The notes below the pieces were generated by a model. That model ran no database searches and had not been told where the DNA came from. It saw only the letters and a list, made by a program, of their open reading frames with translations. From the NCBI GenBank assembly GCA_903895725.1, contig CAITUV010000046.1:1-64000 (forward strand): a stretch of 64,000 nt of DNA, read 5' to 3'. Both the position numbers and the translations under genes were made by a program. The stretch is from an uncultured Myxococcales bacterium (GTDB lineage Bacteria; Myxococcota_A; UBA9042; CAIXZC01). Below are positions 17,949-25,871 of this stretch, one piece after another (position 1 is the stretch's first letter; every line of letters begins with the position of its first letter).

Positions 17949-19022
17949 ATGGTCGCCGGCGCGAGGGCCCTTGGGGTTGCGACGGGATTGGTGATGCTTG
18001 CCGTATCCGGGGGACCGGTGCGGGCGGATTGCTCCGGCGGGGCCAAGCCTACGGGCAAGAAGTGTGGCGCCGTTGCCGTGGAAGGATGTTGCGACGGGGA
18101 GACCCTCTACTTCTGCGAAGCGGGCGAGCTGTGCGAGCTGTCATGCGGGGTGATGCCTCATTGCGGCTGGAGCGATGACCGGCTGTTGTACGAGTGCGAG
18201 ACCGACGGGATGGCGGAGCCGTCGGGCAAGTTCTCCAAGGAGTGCCCGACCGGGGGATGCCCGGGCGTGGACTACGTCGGGTGCTGTGCGGGGGAGACGG
18301 TGGTCTGGTGTGACGGGGCCTCCGTACAGAGCCTCGACTGTTCATCCAACCCGGGGAAGAACCGGTGCGGGTTCAATGCGGACAAGGGAGTGGCCGATTG
18401 CGTGGGGCCCGAGGCTCCGGCTCACACGGCCTGCACTACGGAGGTAGGCGACGTCGGCGGGGGGGGTGACGGCGGTTGGACGGGGGATGGAACCGGAGTC
18501 AATGACGGCGGCGGGATGCCGCCCATCGACCTGGATGGCCTCGTGGTTCCGGACCTGCATGCTCCGTCGAGCTGTCACGACCTTGCCGGCCGGTACGACG
18601 TGACGGAGAGCGACTGCGGCATCTTCGGCGGGAGCTTCGTGGTCAAGGCGGATGGCTGTGCCGCGCTGCTGGTGGGGCTGGTCCCCTCGGCAGTCACACA
18701 CCCTGCGGCCAAGGTAACCCAGTCCGGGATGGTGTTCACGTTCACCGATGCGGGCAAGGACCGCCAGTGCACAGGGCAGTTCAACGCCCTGGGGGCCGTT
18801 GCCGGCAGCTGCTACTGGGACGAAGCGAGTTGCCTGTTCCGGTTCGAGCCGGTGGAATCCCCGGCACCGCCGGACGTGGTCAGTGGCGCCGAGACGGCGG
18901 ACGGCGGGGGCGGGGGGTGTGCGGCTGCTGCCGACGGAGCGCAGAGCACCGGGTTCTGGTTGCTGCTGGGCCTGGTGTTGGGGGGAATCCTGGCGAGGCG
19001 CTACGCTCTCTCGGGCTGCTAA
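17949..19022 (+). CDS. Cys-rich exported protein with MYXO-CTERM-like tail
   Basis: 357 residues. Signal peptide MVAGARALGVATGLVMLAVS ending VRA-DC. Two Cys-rich repeats follow, each with a VAVEGCCDGETLYFCE / VDYVGCCAGETVVWCD motif, about 90 residues apart. A Gly/Asp linker leads to a second domain (SCHDLAGRYDVTESDCG ... DRQCTGQFNA) and the C-terminus GGGCAAAADGAQ, a Leu-rich span and LARR. A Cys, one span and basic residues at the end resemble MYXO-CTERM sorting signals. Surface anchoring is inferred. The 275 bases upstream hold only the divergent sigma promoter and short direct repeats of GATGGTCGA near 17828-17850. Confidence 0.7.
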   Translation: MVAGARALGVATGLVMLAVSGGPVRADCSGGAKPTGKKCGAVAVEGCCDGETLYFCEAGELCELSCGVMPHCGWSDDRLLYECETDGMAEPSGKFSKECPTGGCPGVDYVGCCAGETVVWCDGASVQSLDCSSNPGKNRCGFNADKGVADCVGPEAPAHTACTTEVGDVGGGGDGGWTGDGTGVNDGGGMPPIDLDGLVVPDLHAPSSCHDLAGRYDVTESDCGIFGGSFVVKADGCAALLVGLVPSAVTHPAAKVTQSGMVFTFTDAGKDRQCTGQFNALGAVAGSCYWDEASCLFRFEPVESPAPPDVVSGAETADGGGGGCAAAADGAQSTGFWLLLGLVLGGILARRYALSGC

Positions 19023-19306
19023 CGCTTGGTCAGCCGCTCCTGCCGCTTCCTGAACTGACGCTCCGCCTTTTCGATGACATCATCGATCGCGGTGACCATG
19101 TTCTTCTCTTCGGCCTGGGCAACGATTTCCTTGCCGCGGACGTGGAGTTTGATCTGGGCTACGAACCTGCCGTGACTGTTCTCGACGAGCAACCGTACCG
19201 GTGTCTCCTTGTTCGTGCTCTCCAGGACTTTCTCGAGCTTCTGCTCGACTCTGCCCTGGACTTCCGCCGTGATGACCACATCCCTGGCGACAAGCTCAAT
19301 GTTCAT
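19019..19306 (-). CDS. hpf: Ribosome hibernation promoting factor (short HPF/RaiA)
   Basis: 95 residues, the short-form length. The HPF fold is recognisable: MNIELVARDVVITAEVQGRV at the N-terminus, HGRFVAQIKLHVRGKEIVAQ in the middle, and MVTAIDDVIEKAERQFRKRQ near the end with a basic tail. It binds 30S subunits near the decoding centre in stationary phase. A strong TAGGAGGTTTC precedes ATG. It converges on the Cys-rich gene with a 4-base overlap of stops, so the two genes share no terminator space. Confidence 0.9.
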   Translation of the reverse strand: MNIELVARDVVITAEVQGRVEQKLEKVLESTNKETPVRLLVENSHGRFVAQIKLHVRGKEIVAQAEEKNMVTAIDDVIEKAERQFRKRQERLTKR

Positions 19307-19434
19307 CGAAACCTCCTATCCTGAAGGGGATTGAGCCGCAGATCTGGTCGTAGACCTGGTGTCTCATGCCATCTTAACCATAGCACCGGAAAAGCATTCC
19401 GAAAAGACCAAAAAAACGGGTGGGAAGGGAACAT

Positions 19435-20328
19435 CTAGTCGGGCAATCCTTCGGGGTTCGTCTTCTCGTCTCGGATAGAGGGATCCTCGATATCGATGTC
19501 GACATCCTCCACGGCCCACTGGTCCGGATCGCCGGACTGGCCGGAGATGGTCTTCTCGTCGACGAGCTCGACGTCGAGCAGCTCTTCATCCGCCTCCGTG
19601 GGCTGAGAAGGCAGAACACCGGTGCGGCCCACCTTGAGGTCGACCTGGGTGCCGGCGAACTCCGCCTGCTCCGGGATGGCCCGGATGGTTTCCCCCGGGG
19701 CCTCGGGCGGCAGGAGCGGGGCGGGCTCGACGTCGGGCTTGCGCTGCTCACGGGCCGATTTGGGGGTGACGGAAACCTTGGCGGCCCGCAGCAGCTTCTC
19801 GTGAAGGAGGTATCCTCGTTCGTACTCCTGTACCACGGTGCCGGGCTCGGTGCCGGCCATTTCCCGGGTCTGGACGGCCTCGTGAATGCGGGGGTCGAAG
19901 CGCTTGCCTGCGCTCTCGAAGGCGGTGACTCCCTGGCTTTCGAGAAGCTTGACGCAGCGCTTGTGGATCATGCGGACTCCCTTCAGGGTTTCCCTGAGGT
20001 CGGCAGCAGGATCATCGGCATGGGACAAGGCCCGGTCGAAGTCGTCGAGGACGGGGAGCAGCGACGTGACCAATGCCTCGGTCGCGTAAAGGATGGTTCT
20101 CTCCCGTTCCTCCCGGGAACGCTTGCGGAAGTTCTCGTATTCGGATGTCACTCGTGTGAGCTGGCTTCGAAGCGCATCCACCTGGTTCTGGAGGTCGGCC
20201 ACGGCGTCGTCGCATCGCTGGCCAGTCTCCGAGAAGACCTGTTCCTTCTCCCACTCCGACTGAGACGGATTGGCGGCTGTCGCTTCAGGCGGCTTTCGTT
20301 CCTGTTTCTTCTTCCCGGCGGCGCACAT
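19435..20328 (-). CDS. grpE: GrpE nucleotide exchange factor with acidic C-terminal extension
   Basis: 297 residues from ATG at 20328 (AGGAG six bases upstream; the in-frame TTG at 20334 is too close). The coiled coil is at about 35-80 (LQNQVDALRSQLTRVTSEYE, NFRKRSREERE), then LLPVLDDFDRALSHADD, and the beta domain with FDPRIHEAVQTREM and GTVVQEYERGYLLHEKLLR. GrpE normally ends soon after VSV near residue 190. Here about 100 further residues, rich in Asp, Glu and Pro, follow. dnaK and dnaJ are not in the window. The 128 bases between grpE and hpf hold a weak inverted repeat (CGGAA/TTCCG near 19387-19401) but no clear terminator. Confidence 0.92.
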   Translation of the reverse strand: MCAAGKKKQERKPPEATAANPSQSEWEKEQVFSETGQRCDDAVADLQNQVDALRSQLTRVTSEYENFRKRSREERERTILYATEALVTSLLPVLDDFDRALSHADDPAADLRETLKGVRMIHKRCVKLLESQGVTAFESAGKRFDPRIHEAVQTREMAGTEPGTVVQEYERGYLLHEKLLRAAKVSVTPKSAREQRKPDVEPAPLLPPEAPGETIRAIPEQAEFAGTQVDLKVGRTGVLPSQPTEADEELLDVELVDEKTISGQSGDPDQWAVEDVDIDIEDPSIRDEKTNPEGLPD

Positions 20329-20355
20329 CGGCAACTCCTGAAAGTTGGCGATTTC

Positions 20356-20384
20356 ACCTTATCAACCGAGGATGGGGGTGTCAA
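20356..20384 (-). promoter_or_regulatory. grpE promoter
   Basis: On the minus strand: TTGACA (20384-20379), 17-base spacer, TAAGGT (20361-20356), 27 bases upstream of ATG 20328. The -35 box overlaps the last codons of the PfkB gene. No CIRCE-like inverted repeat is seen. Confidence 0.65.
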
Positions 20385-21259
20385 GAAATCCCAGAGCGTG
20401 CAGGGAGCGGGACCGGACCTTCATACGGCCCCGGTGTTTCCATCTTCCGGGAGGTGACCCAGGCCGCACAGTCGAGGGCCTGTGCCGGGGGGGCGCCCTT
20501 GAGGCGTGCCCCGAGGTAGGTGCACATGGCCGTGTCCCCTCGGCCGGTCCTGCCGGCCATGGAGGAGGGGTCGAGGGGGCTCTTGTGGAACGAGCCGCCG
20601 GCCATGACGGAAAGGTATCCGGGGCCGGAGATGACGACCTCCCGAGGTCCGAACGAGGCCAGGGTCGCGGCTCCTTGGCCGGGTTCATCGAGGCCGGTGG
20701 CCATCTTCATCTCGGCGAGGTCGGCCTTGACCCAGGAGGAGAGGGAGAGGAGCTCGGGCAGCGCTCCGAACGGGCCGGTCAGGAGGTCGTTGCCGCTGCG
20801 ATAGCGCAGGTAGCCCTGGAGGTCGACGCTGACGGGGCCCCGTGCCGCGAGGAAACGCACGGTTTCGACGGGAAGCTCTCCGCGCAGGAGCGCTCCCCCG
20901 TAGAGGAGTCTGCCGGTCAGCGGGGGGATTGCCTCTGGAAGGAGGGGACCTGACGAGCCGAGCATGGTGCACGTGCGGGTTTCCATGCCCGGGTCGTGAT
21001 AGACGTTCCGGATTCCGCTCGACTGGAAGGCCTGGATGGGGAAGACCTCGGCCCCGGCAGCTCGGAGTCGCTCGAGGACCGGGAAGTGAACCTTGGCCAG
21101 GCGGGTGACCACGGCGACCTTGAGGCCCAGGGTGAGCAGGGGGAATGCGCCGTACCAGACGCCTCCTCCGGTCGTGGGGGTTTCCCGGCCATCCACGACT
21201 ACGAGGTCTGCCGCAACAGGGCCGAACAGGACGATGTCGAACGGGGCTGAGGACGGCAT
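20381..21259 (-). CDS. PfkB-family carbohydrate kinase
   Basis: 292 residues from ATG at 21259, preceded by GAGGGAGGAG. N-terminus FDIVLFGPVAADLVVVDG, then TPTTGGGVWYGAFPLLTLGL (the PfkB motif 1 region with di-Gly), and the C-terminal signature GRTGRGDTAMCTYLGARL, where the Asp of GRGD is the catalytic base. The usual GAGD is GRGD here, as in some sugar and inositol kinase-like members. Substrate unknown. It diverges from pdxJ. Confidence 0.75.
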   Translation of the reverse strand: MPSSAPFDIVLFGPVAADLVVVDGRETPTTGGGVWYGAFPLLTLGLKVAVVTRLAKVHFPVLERLRAAGAEVFPIQAFQSSGIRNVYHDPGMETRTCTMLGSSGPLLPEAIPPLTGRLLYGGALLRGELPVETVRFLAARGPVSVDLQGYLRYRSGNDLLTGPFGALPELLSLSSWVKADLAEMKMATGLDEPGQGAATLASFGPREVVISGPGYLSVMAGGSFHKSPLDPSSMAGRTGRGDTAMCTYLGARLKGAPPAQALDCAAWVTSRKMETPGPYEGPVPLPARSGIS

Positions 21260-21299
21260 GGCTCCTCCCTCGGGTTGCCCGAGCATCATAGCGCGCGTG

Positions 21300-21328
21300 T
21301 TGACAATTGTCCCGGGTTTGCGGATAAA
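21300..21328 (+). promoter_or_regulatory. pdxJ operon promoter with palindrome over the -35
   Basis: TTGACA (21300-21305), 17-base spacer, GATAAA (21323-21328), 46 bases before the pdxJ ATG. The perfect palindrome GACAATTGTC (21302-21311) overlaps the -35 box and could be an operator, also facing the divergent PfkB gene. Confidence 0.6.
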
Positions 21329-21374
21329 GTGCGCGGCCGGGCCGGGACAGGCTGCGGGCAATGAGGAGGAGCGG

Positions 21375-22094
21375 ATGTACGGGAAGAGATTGGGCGTGAA
21401 CGTGGACCACGTGGCAACGATTCGGCAGTCGAGGGATACGCTGTACCCGGATCCGGTCTTTGCCGCCATGCTGGCCGAAAGGGCCGGGGCGCATCAGATC
21501 ACGATACACCTGCGCGAGGACCGCCGGCACATCCAGGACAGGGACCTGGACATCCTGCGGGACACGGTCCAGACGGCGCTGAATCTGGAAATGGCCGCCT
21601 CCCCCGAGATGGTGGAAATTGCGGTCCAGGTGCGTCCGGACCGGGTGACGCTGGTGCCCGAGAAGCGGGAAGAGCGGACCACCGAGGGAGGGCTCGACGT
21701 GGCCCGGGAGCGCAAGCGTCTCAAGGAGGTCGTGGCGGAGCTGCGAAAGGCCGGAATCGCGGTGAGCATGTTCATCGAGCCGGACCCGTTGCAGCTCGAA
21801 GCGAGCAAAGCGGTGGGGGCCGATGCCGTGGAGCTCCATACGGGGCGGTATTGCGAGGCCACGACCCGGGAGGAGGCGGAGCGTCACCTGGAGTCCATCC
21901 GGCGGGCGGCGGCGCACGGAGTCGAGCTGGGGCTCGAGGTGGCGGCCGGCCACGGGCTCGATTTCACCAACGTGGAGCCGATTGCCGCCATCGAGGAGAT
22001 TTCCGAGCTTAACATCGGGCACAGCATCATCGCCAGGGCCATTCTGCGCGGGATGGAGGAGTCGGTCCAGGAAATGCTCGACCTGGTCTACTAG
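21375..22094 (+). CDS. pdxJ: Pyridoxine 5'-phosphate synthase
   Basis: 239 residues, a TIM barrel of normal length. It joins 1-deoxyxylulose 5-phosphate with 3-amino-2-oxopropyl phosphate to make pyridoxine phosphate. Motifs: LGVNVDHVATIRQSRDTLYP, HLREDRRHIQDRDL, VTLVPEKREERTTEGGLDV, SMFIEPDP, GADAVELHTGRYCEA, LEVAAGHGLDFTNV and ELNIGHSIIARA. ATG at 21375 has GAGGAGG five bases upstream; the frame is open further upstream, but that would run across the promoter. First gene of a four-gene run. Confidence 0.96.
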   Translation: MYGKRLGVNVDHVATIRQSRDTLYPDPVFAAMLAERAGAHQITIHLREDRRHIQDRDLDILRDTVQTALNLEMAASPEMVEIAVQVRPDRVTLVPEKREERTTEGGLDVARERKRLKEVVAELRKAGIAVSMFIEPDPLQLEASKAVGADAVELHTGRYCEATTREEAERHLESIRRAAAHGVELGLEVAAGHGLDFTNVEPIAAIEEISELNIGHSIIARAILRGMEESVQEMLDLVY

Positions 22095-22102
22095 GAGCCG
22101 AC

Positions 22103-23617
22103 ATGAAGGCAGTGTACAGCAGCGACATGCGCAAGCTCGACGAGGCCGCGATCCAACACTACGGAATACCGGGGCTGGTGCTGATGGAAAACGCCGGCCG
22201 AGGGGTGGCGGACGCCGTAGTCGAGAGGTTGGCAGGGGGAGGCCGTGTGCTGATTCTCTGCGGGCCGGGGAACAACGGCGGCGACGGATTCGTGGCGGCT
22301 CGTCACCTGGCCAATGCGGGCTACGAGGTTGTCGTGCTCGTATCCAGGATGCCGACCCGCAAGTGCCCGGATGCGTTGGCCCATGCTCGTGTCGTGCGGG
22401 AGATGGGGTTGGACATCCGGGTGCTCAAGGCATCGGAGGATGCCGGCAAGGTGTTGGAGAAGCTGGGCCCGTTCGACGCGATCTGCGATGCGTTGCTGGG
22501 GACGGGGAGGCAGGGCGGGCTCAAGGCCCCTTACGACAAGCTCGTGGAGGCGGCCAATCGGGCGTCTGGAGTCAAGATAGCGGTGGATGTCCCGACCGGA
22601 GTGGATGCAGACTCGGGGTACACGGCGGGGATTGCGTTCCAGGCCGACGTGACCGTGACCATGGGGCTTCCCAAAGTCGGGCTCCTGCTTCCCCCCGGTG
22701 CCTCGTTCGCAGGAGACCTGGCGGTGGCGGACATCGGCATGCCGAGAGCCCTTCTGGAGGGGGCGGCCGGGGTGGACCTGCTGGACAGTTTCGATGCGGT
22801 ACCCCGGATTCCGGACCGGCCGTTCGACGCGTACAAGAACCAGATGGGACATCTCCTGCTGGTAGCGGGCGCACCGGGCAAGGCGGGGGCCGCTTTGCTT
22901 GGTGGCCGGGCTGCGCTTCGGACCGGCGTGGGATTGTGCACGGTGGCTACGCATGCCGGCTGTCGGGACAACCTGGAGGGGCGGGTCCCGGACCTGATGG
23001 TGGAGAAGCTGGACTGGGACTGCCGGCCGGAGGATGACGTGATCCCGCTCCTGGACGGCAAGACCGCTGTGGCGCTCGGGCCGGGGATGGGAACGTGTCA
23101 GGAGGCCCGGGACCTGGTCGAGCAGATCATCTGCCACGGCTGCCTTCCGCTGGTCGTGGATGCGGACGGGCTCAACGTGTACCGTGGGGAAGCGGTGGGG
23201 CTGTGCCGTTGCCGTACCGAGACAATCATCACTCCGCATCCGGGCGAGATGGCCCGCCTCGTGGGGACCGATACCACCACGGTCCAGTCCGACCGGCTCA
23301 AGGTGGCCGCGTTGGTGGCCGCCAAGTTGGGCGTTATCGTGGTGCTGAAGGGAGCCGGGACGGTGCTGGCGAATCCGGACGGCCGGATGGCAATCTGCAT
23401 GTCGGGGAGTCCGGCTCTGGCCAAGGCGGGGAGCGGCGACGTGCTGACCGGCATCCTCGGGGCCTTGCTGGCCATGGGCATGAAGGCCTGGGATGCGGCA
23501 CGGCTCGGCGTGTTCCTGCACGGGCGTCTCGGCGAGCTGGCCGAGCAGAGATTCGGAATCCACGGAACGATGGCCTCGGATCTTGCCGATCTCATTCCCG
23601 GAGCGCTGTCGGAATGA
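22103..23617 (+). CDS. nnr: Bifunctional NAD(P)H-hydrate epimerase / ADP-dependent dehydratase
   Basis: 504 residues, a fusion of the YjeF N-terminal epimerase and C-terminal dehydratase. It repairs hydrated NADH and NADPH. The N-domain (about 1-215) has GIPGLVLMENAGRGVADAV, CGPGNNGGDGFVAARHLA and DALLGTG. The C-domain (about 225-500) has KNQMGHLLLVAGAPGKAGAA, ALGPGMGT, VVDADGLNV, ITPHPGEMARLVG and KAGSGDVLTGILGALLAMG. It starts 8 bases after pdxJ and overlaps tsaC by 4 bases. Confidence 0.95.
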   Translation: MKAVYSSDMRKLDEAAIQHYGIPGLVLMENAGRGVADAVVERLAGGGRVLILCGPGNNGGDGFVAARHLANAGYEVVVLVSRMPTRKCPDALAHARVVREMGLDIRVLKASEDAGKVLEKLGPFDAICDALLGTGRQGGLKAPYDKLVEAANRASGVKIAVDVPTGVDADSGYTAGIAFQADVTVTMGLPKVGLLLPPGASFAGDLAVADIGMPRALLEGAAGVDLLDSFDAVPRIPDRPFDAYKNQMGHLLLVAGAPGKAGAALLGGRAALRTGVGLCTVATHAGCRDNLEGRVPDLMVEKLDWDCRPEDDVIPLLDGKTAVALGPGMGTCQEARDLVEQIICHGCLPLVVDADGLNVYRGEAVGLCRCRTETIITPHPGEMARLVGTDTTTVQSDRLKVAALVAAKLGVIVVLKGAGTVLANPDGRMAICMSGSPALAKAGSGDVLTGILGALLAMGMKAWDAARLGVFLHGRLGELAEQRFGIHGTMASDLADLIPGALSE

Positions 23618-24240
23618 GTGCCTACGGGGTACCGGTGAGTCTGGAGCGTCTCTGCGGGCTCGTGGCTTCCGGAGGGATCGTGGTCTATCCGACCGAAACC
23701 CTCTGGGGGATCGGCGGTGATGCCCGTCGTGTCCAGGTCGTCGAGCGGGTCAAGCAGGTGAAGGGGATCTCAGGCGGGCGGCCCTTTCCGGTGCTGGTTG
23801 ATTCGGTAGACCGAGCCCTGACCGTGGGGGGAGCAACAGCCCCCGGTTTCGAGATGCTGGTCCGTCGGTTCTGGCCGGGGGGATTGACGCTGGCGATTCC
23901 GGTCGGCGACGGGCTGCTGGCTGAGGCATCGGGACCGTTCGGGACGGTGGGGTTGCGGCTGAGTGCGGACCCGCTTGCCACACGGCTTGCCGCAGCAGCA
24001 GGCGGGTTCCTGGTGAGCACGTCGGCCAATTTCACGGGTCAGGCACCGCCTTCCAGGCTTTCTGAAGTGGATGAGCGCCTGCTCAGGTTGGTGGACGGCT
24101 ATCCGGTGGAGGATGTCCTCTGCCGTGGGGTGGCATCCACCGTGCTGGAGCTGGTGCGTGGGGGCTGGGAAGTCCGTCGGGCCGGGGCCGTGACGGTGGA
24201 AGAGCTTGCCGCCGTGCTCCCGGGACTGCTGCGGGCGTGA
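23614..24240 (+). CDS. tsaC: L-threonylcarbamoyladenylate synthase (YrdC/Sua5 family)
   Basis: 208 residues, YrdC domain only, without the Sua5 C-terminal domain. It makes threonylcarbamoyl-AMP for the t6A37 modification of ANN-decoding tRNAs. Motifs: GIVVYPTETLWGIGGDAR, VKGISGGRPFPVLV (usually K.R....PL), FWPGGLTLAI, GLRLSADPLA and LVSTSANFTGQ. The lysine in VKGISGGRP is shifted compared with KxRP in many relatives, a mild oddity. The start is ATG 23614, coupled to nnr. Confidence 0.88.
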   Translation: MSAYGVPVSLERLCGLVASGGIVVYPTETLWGIGGDARRVQVVERVKQVKGISGGRPFPVLVDSVDRALTVGGATAPGFEMLVRRFWPGGLTLAIPVGDGLLAEASGPFGTVGLRLSADPLATRLAAAAGGFLVSTSANFTGQAPPSRLSEVDERLLRLVDGYPVEDVLCRGVASTVLELVRGGWEVRRAGAVTVEELAAVLPGLLRA

Positions 24241-24259
24241 CGACCGAAGGGCTGGAAGA

Positions 24260-25051
24260 ATGGACCAACTCGATGCCGGGGACCGTGGCATGAACGAAGC
24301 CTTGGAGCTGACTCCCATCCTGGACGGCCGCGTGCGTTGCGTCCAGCCTGCCGAGGGGTTTCGATTTTCGGTCGATGCGCTGCTCCTTGCCCGGTTCGCC
24401 CTCGAGACGGCCGATCGCGGGAGCTTTGTCGAGCTGGCTGCCGGGTGCGGGGTGGTGTCGGCCCTCCTTGCTCGTGCGGGGATGGGGGAAGGGGTGGCGC
24501 TGGAGCTGAACCCCGTCCTTCTCCGATGTGCCCGGGAGACCATGGCGGCCAATGGACTCGAGAGCCGGGTGCGGGTCGAGCTTGCCGACCTGCGCACGCT
24601 GAAACCCCTGCTTGCGGCCGGCTGTGCGTCCACGGTCGTGGCCAATCCACCCTACTTTCCTGCGGGAACGGCGCGGGTCTCGGAGGATGCCGGAAATGCC
24701 GGAGCCCGCCACGAGCTGACCTGCACCATGGAGGATGTTCTATCGGCCGGCCGATACCTTCTGCCCGAGGGGGGGCGGCTGGTGCTGGTCTACCCGGCCT
24801 GGCGCCTGGACGAGCTGATGCAGCGGCTTCCGGCCTTCAAGCTGGGGGCCGCCCGCCTGCGCCTGGTCCATCCCCGGGAGGGGAAGCCGGCCTCGCACCT
24901 CCTGCTCCAGGCCGTCAAGGCTCGAGTCCCCCGCCTGGTCGTGGAGGCCCCGTGGCTGATCCATGGGGTCGATGGACGCTACACCGGCTGGTACTCTGAG
25001 CTGGTGACCCGGATGGATGAGGCCCCGTCGCAATCCCCCGGGCCCGCGTGA
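24260..25051 (+). CDS. SAM-dependent methyltransferase of the TrmN6/YfiC type
   Basis: About 263 residues. A Rossmann methyltransferase with FSVDALLLARFA, FVELAAGCGVVSALLAR (SAM-binding loop), VALELNPVLLRCARETMAAN and the adenine-N6 catalytic motif VVANPPYFPAGT. This set is that of tRNA1(Val) A37 N6-methyltransferases and related enzymes. It follows the t6A gene tsaC by 19 bases, so two tRNA-modifying enzymes may be co-transcribed. Start is uncertain: ATG 24260 (AAGG 9 bases upstream) or ATG 24290. Confidence 0.82.
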   Translation: MDQLDAGDRGMNEALELTPILDGRVRCVQPAEGFRFSVDALLLARFALETADRGSFVELAAGCGVVSALLARAGMGEGVALELNPVLLRCARETMAANGLESRVRVELADLRTLKPLLAAGCASTVVANPPYFPAGTARVSEDAGNAGARHELTCTMEDVLSAGRYLLPEGGRLVLVYPAWRLDELMQRLPAFKLGAARLRLVHPREGKPASHLLLQAVKARVPRLVVEAPWLIHGVDGRYTGWYSELVTRMDEAPSQSPGPA

Positions 25052-25128
25052 AGGGTTTCGGAGTCCTCTCCAGAGACGTTGGAGAGGATTCTGGCTTCTT
25101 TTCCGGCTGACGGACGTGAGGCGGGCGA

Positions 25129-25638
25129 CTACAGATCTTCTTCCATGTGGAACAGCTCGTACACGAGCGTCACCTTGGCCGAGTCGCCCACGCCGGTGAC
25201 CTCCTTGACCCAGAAGCGGCCAAACCCGTTGGCGCTGTTGAGCCGAACGGTGAAGCCCATGCCGGTCTCGGCGTTGGCCACGATTGAGGGTTCGTCCTCG
25301 GCCGGCTCGTTCATGCAGACCTCCTTGACCGTGGTGAAGGTGTCCGGCTTGCTCTGCGGGGTCGGCCTGCAGATGTGCAGCGGCCGGCAATGCGCCTGGC
25401 TCTCCTCGCACCCGGACTGGAGCTTGATGGTCTGATTCTTGTAGGTGACGATGTCGCCGCTGAGGAAGTCCGCGTGGTCGATGATCTCTCCCGTGGGGGC
25501 CACGAGGGCCGCCTCCGGCCCGAGCGTCACGGTGTGGGGGAACGTGATGGCGGGTGTTTCATCCCCGCTTCCCGAATCATCGGAGCCGCAGGCAGCCAGG
25601 GCGAGAGTGGCAATCAGGATCGCAGCACGTAACCGCAT
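25129..25638 (-). CDS. Small lipoprotein of unknown function
   Basis: 169 residues from ATG 25638, preceded by GGGAGG. Signal MRLRAAILIATLALAACGSD with lipobox LAAC. The mature part has paired cysteines (LQSGCEESQAHCRPLHICRP, later KEVCMNEP) and a beta-rich character with an acidic end (FHMEEDL). No family recognised. It converges with the methyltransferase and diverges from pgpH. Confidence 0.7.
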   Translation of the reverse strand: MRLRAAILIATLALAACGSDDSGSGDETPAITFPHTVTLGPEAALVAPTGEIIDHADFLSGDIVTYKNQTIKLQSGCEESQAHCRPLHICRPTPQSKPDTFTTVKEVCMNEPAEDEPSIVANAETGMGFTVRLNSANGFGRFWVKEVTGVGDSAKVTLVYELFHMEEDL

Positions 25639-25790
25639 GGCGGAACCTCCCGAGAGGGGGTGGCATTTCGGTACCGAGCACCCGAAGGAGGGTGTACCCG
25701 ATGGTTTCCAGGAATGCAAGGAGAAGGCGATGCCGGACGTTGAGCGCCGAGCCGGTTCCGCCCAGTGCGGAAGGTCGGCGGAGCGGCGGA

Positions 25791-25819
25791 TTGACCGGTC
25801 GGACAACGTCTGCTAGACT
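25791..25819 (+). promoter_or_regulatory. pgpH-ybeY promoter
   Basis: TTGACC (25791-25796), 17-base spacer, TAGACT (25814-25819). Transcription would start near 25826, which argues for translation from ATG 25872 (GGAAGGGGGA upstream) rather than from ATG 25827. Confidence 0.6.
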
Positions 25820-25871
25820 GCCCGCCATGATGACGGGGCGTACCACAGTCCAGGCGGAAGCGGAAGGGGGA

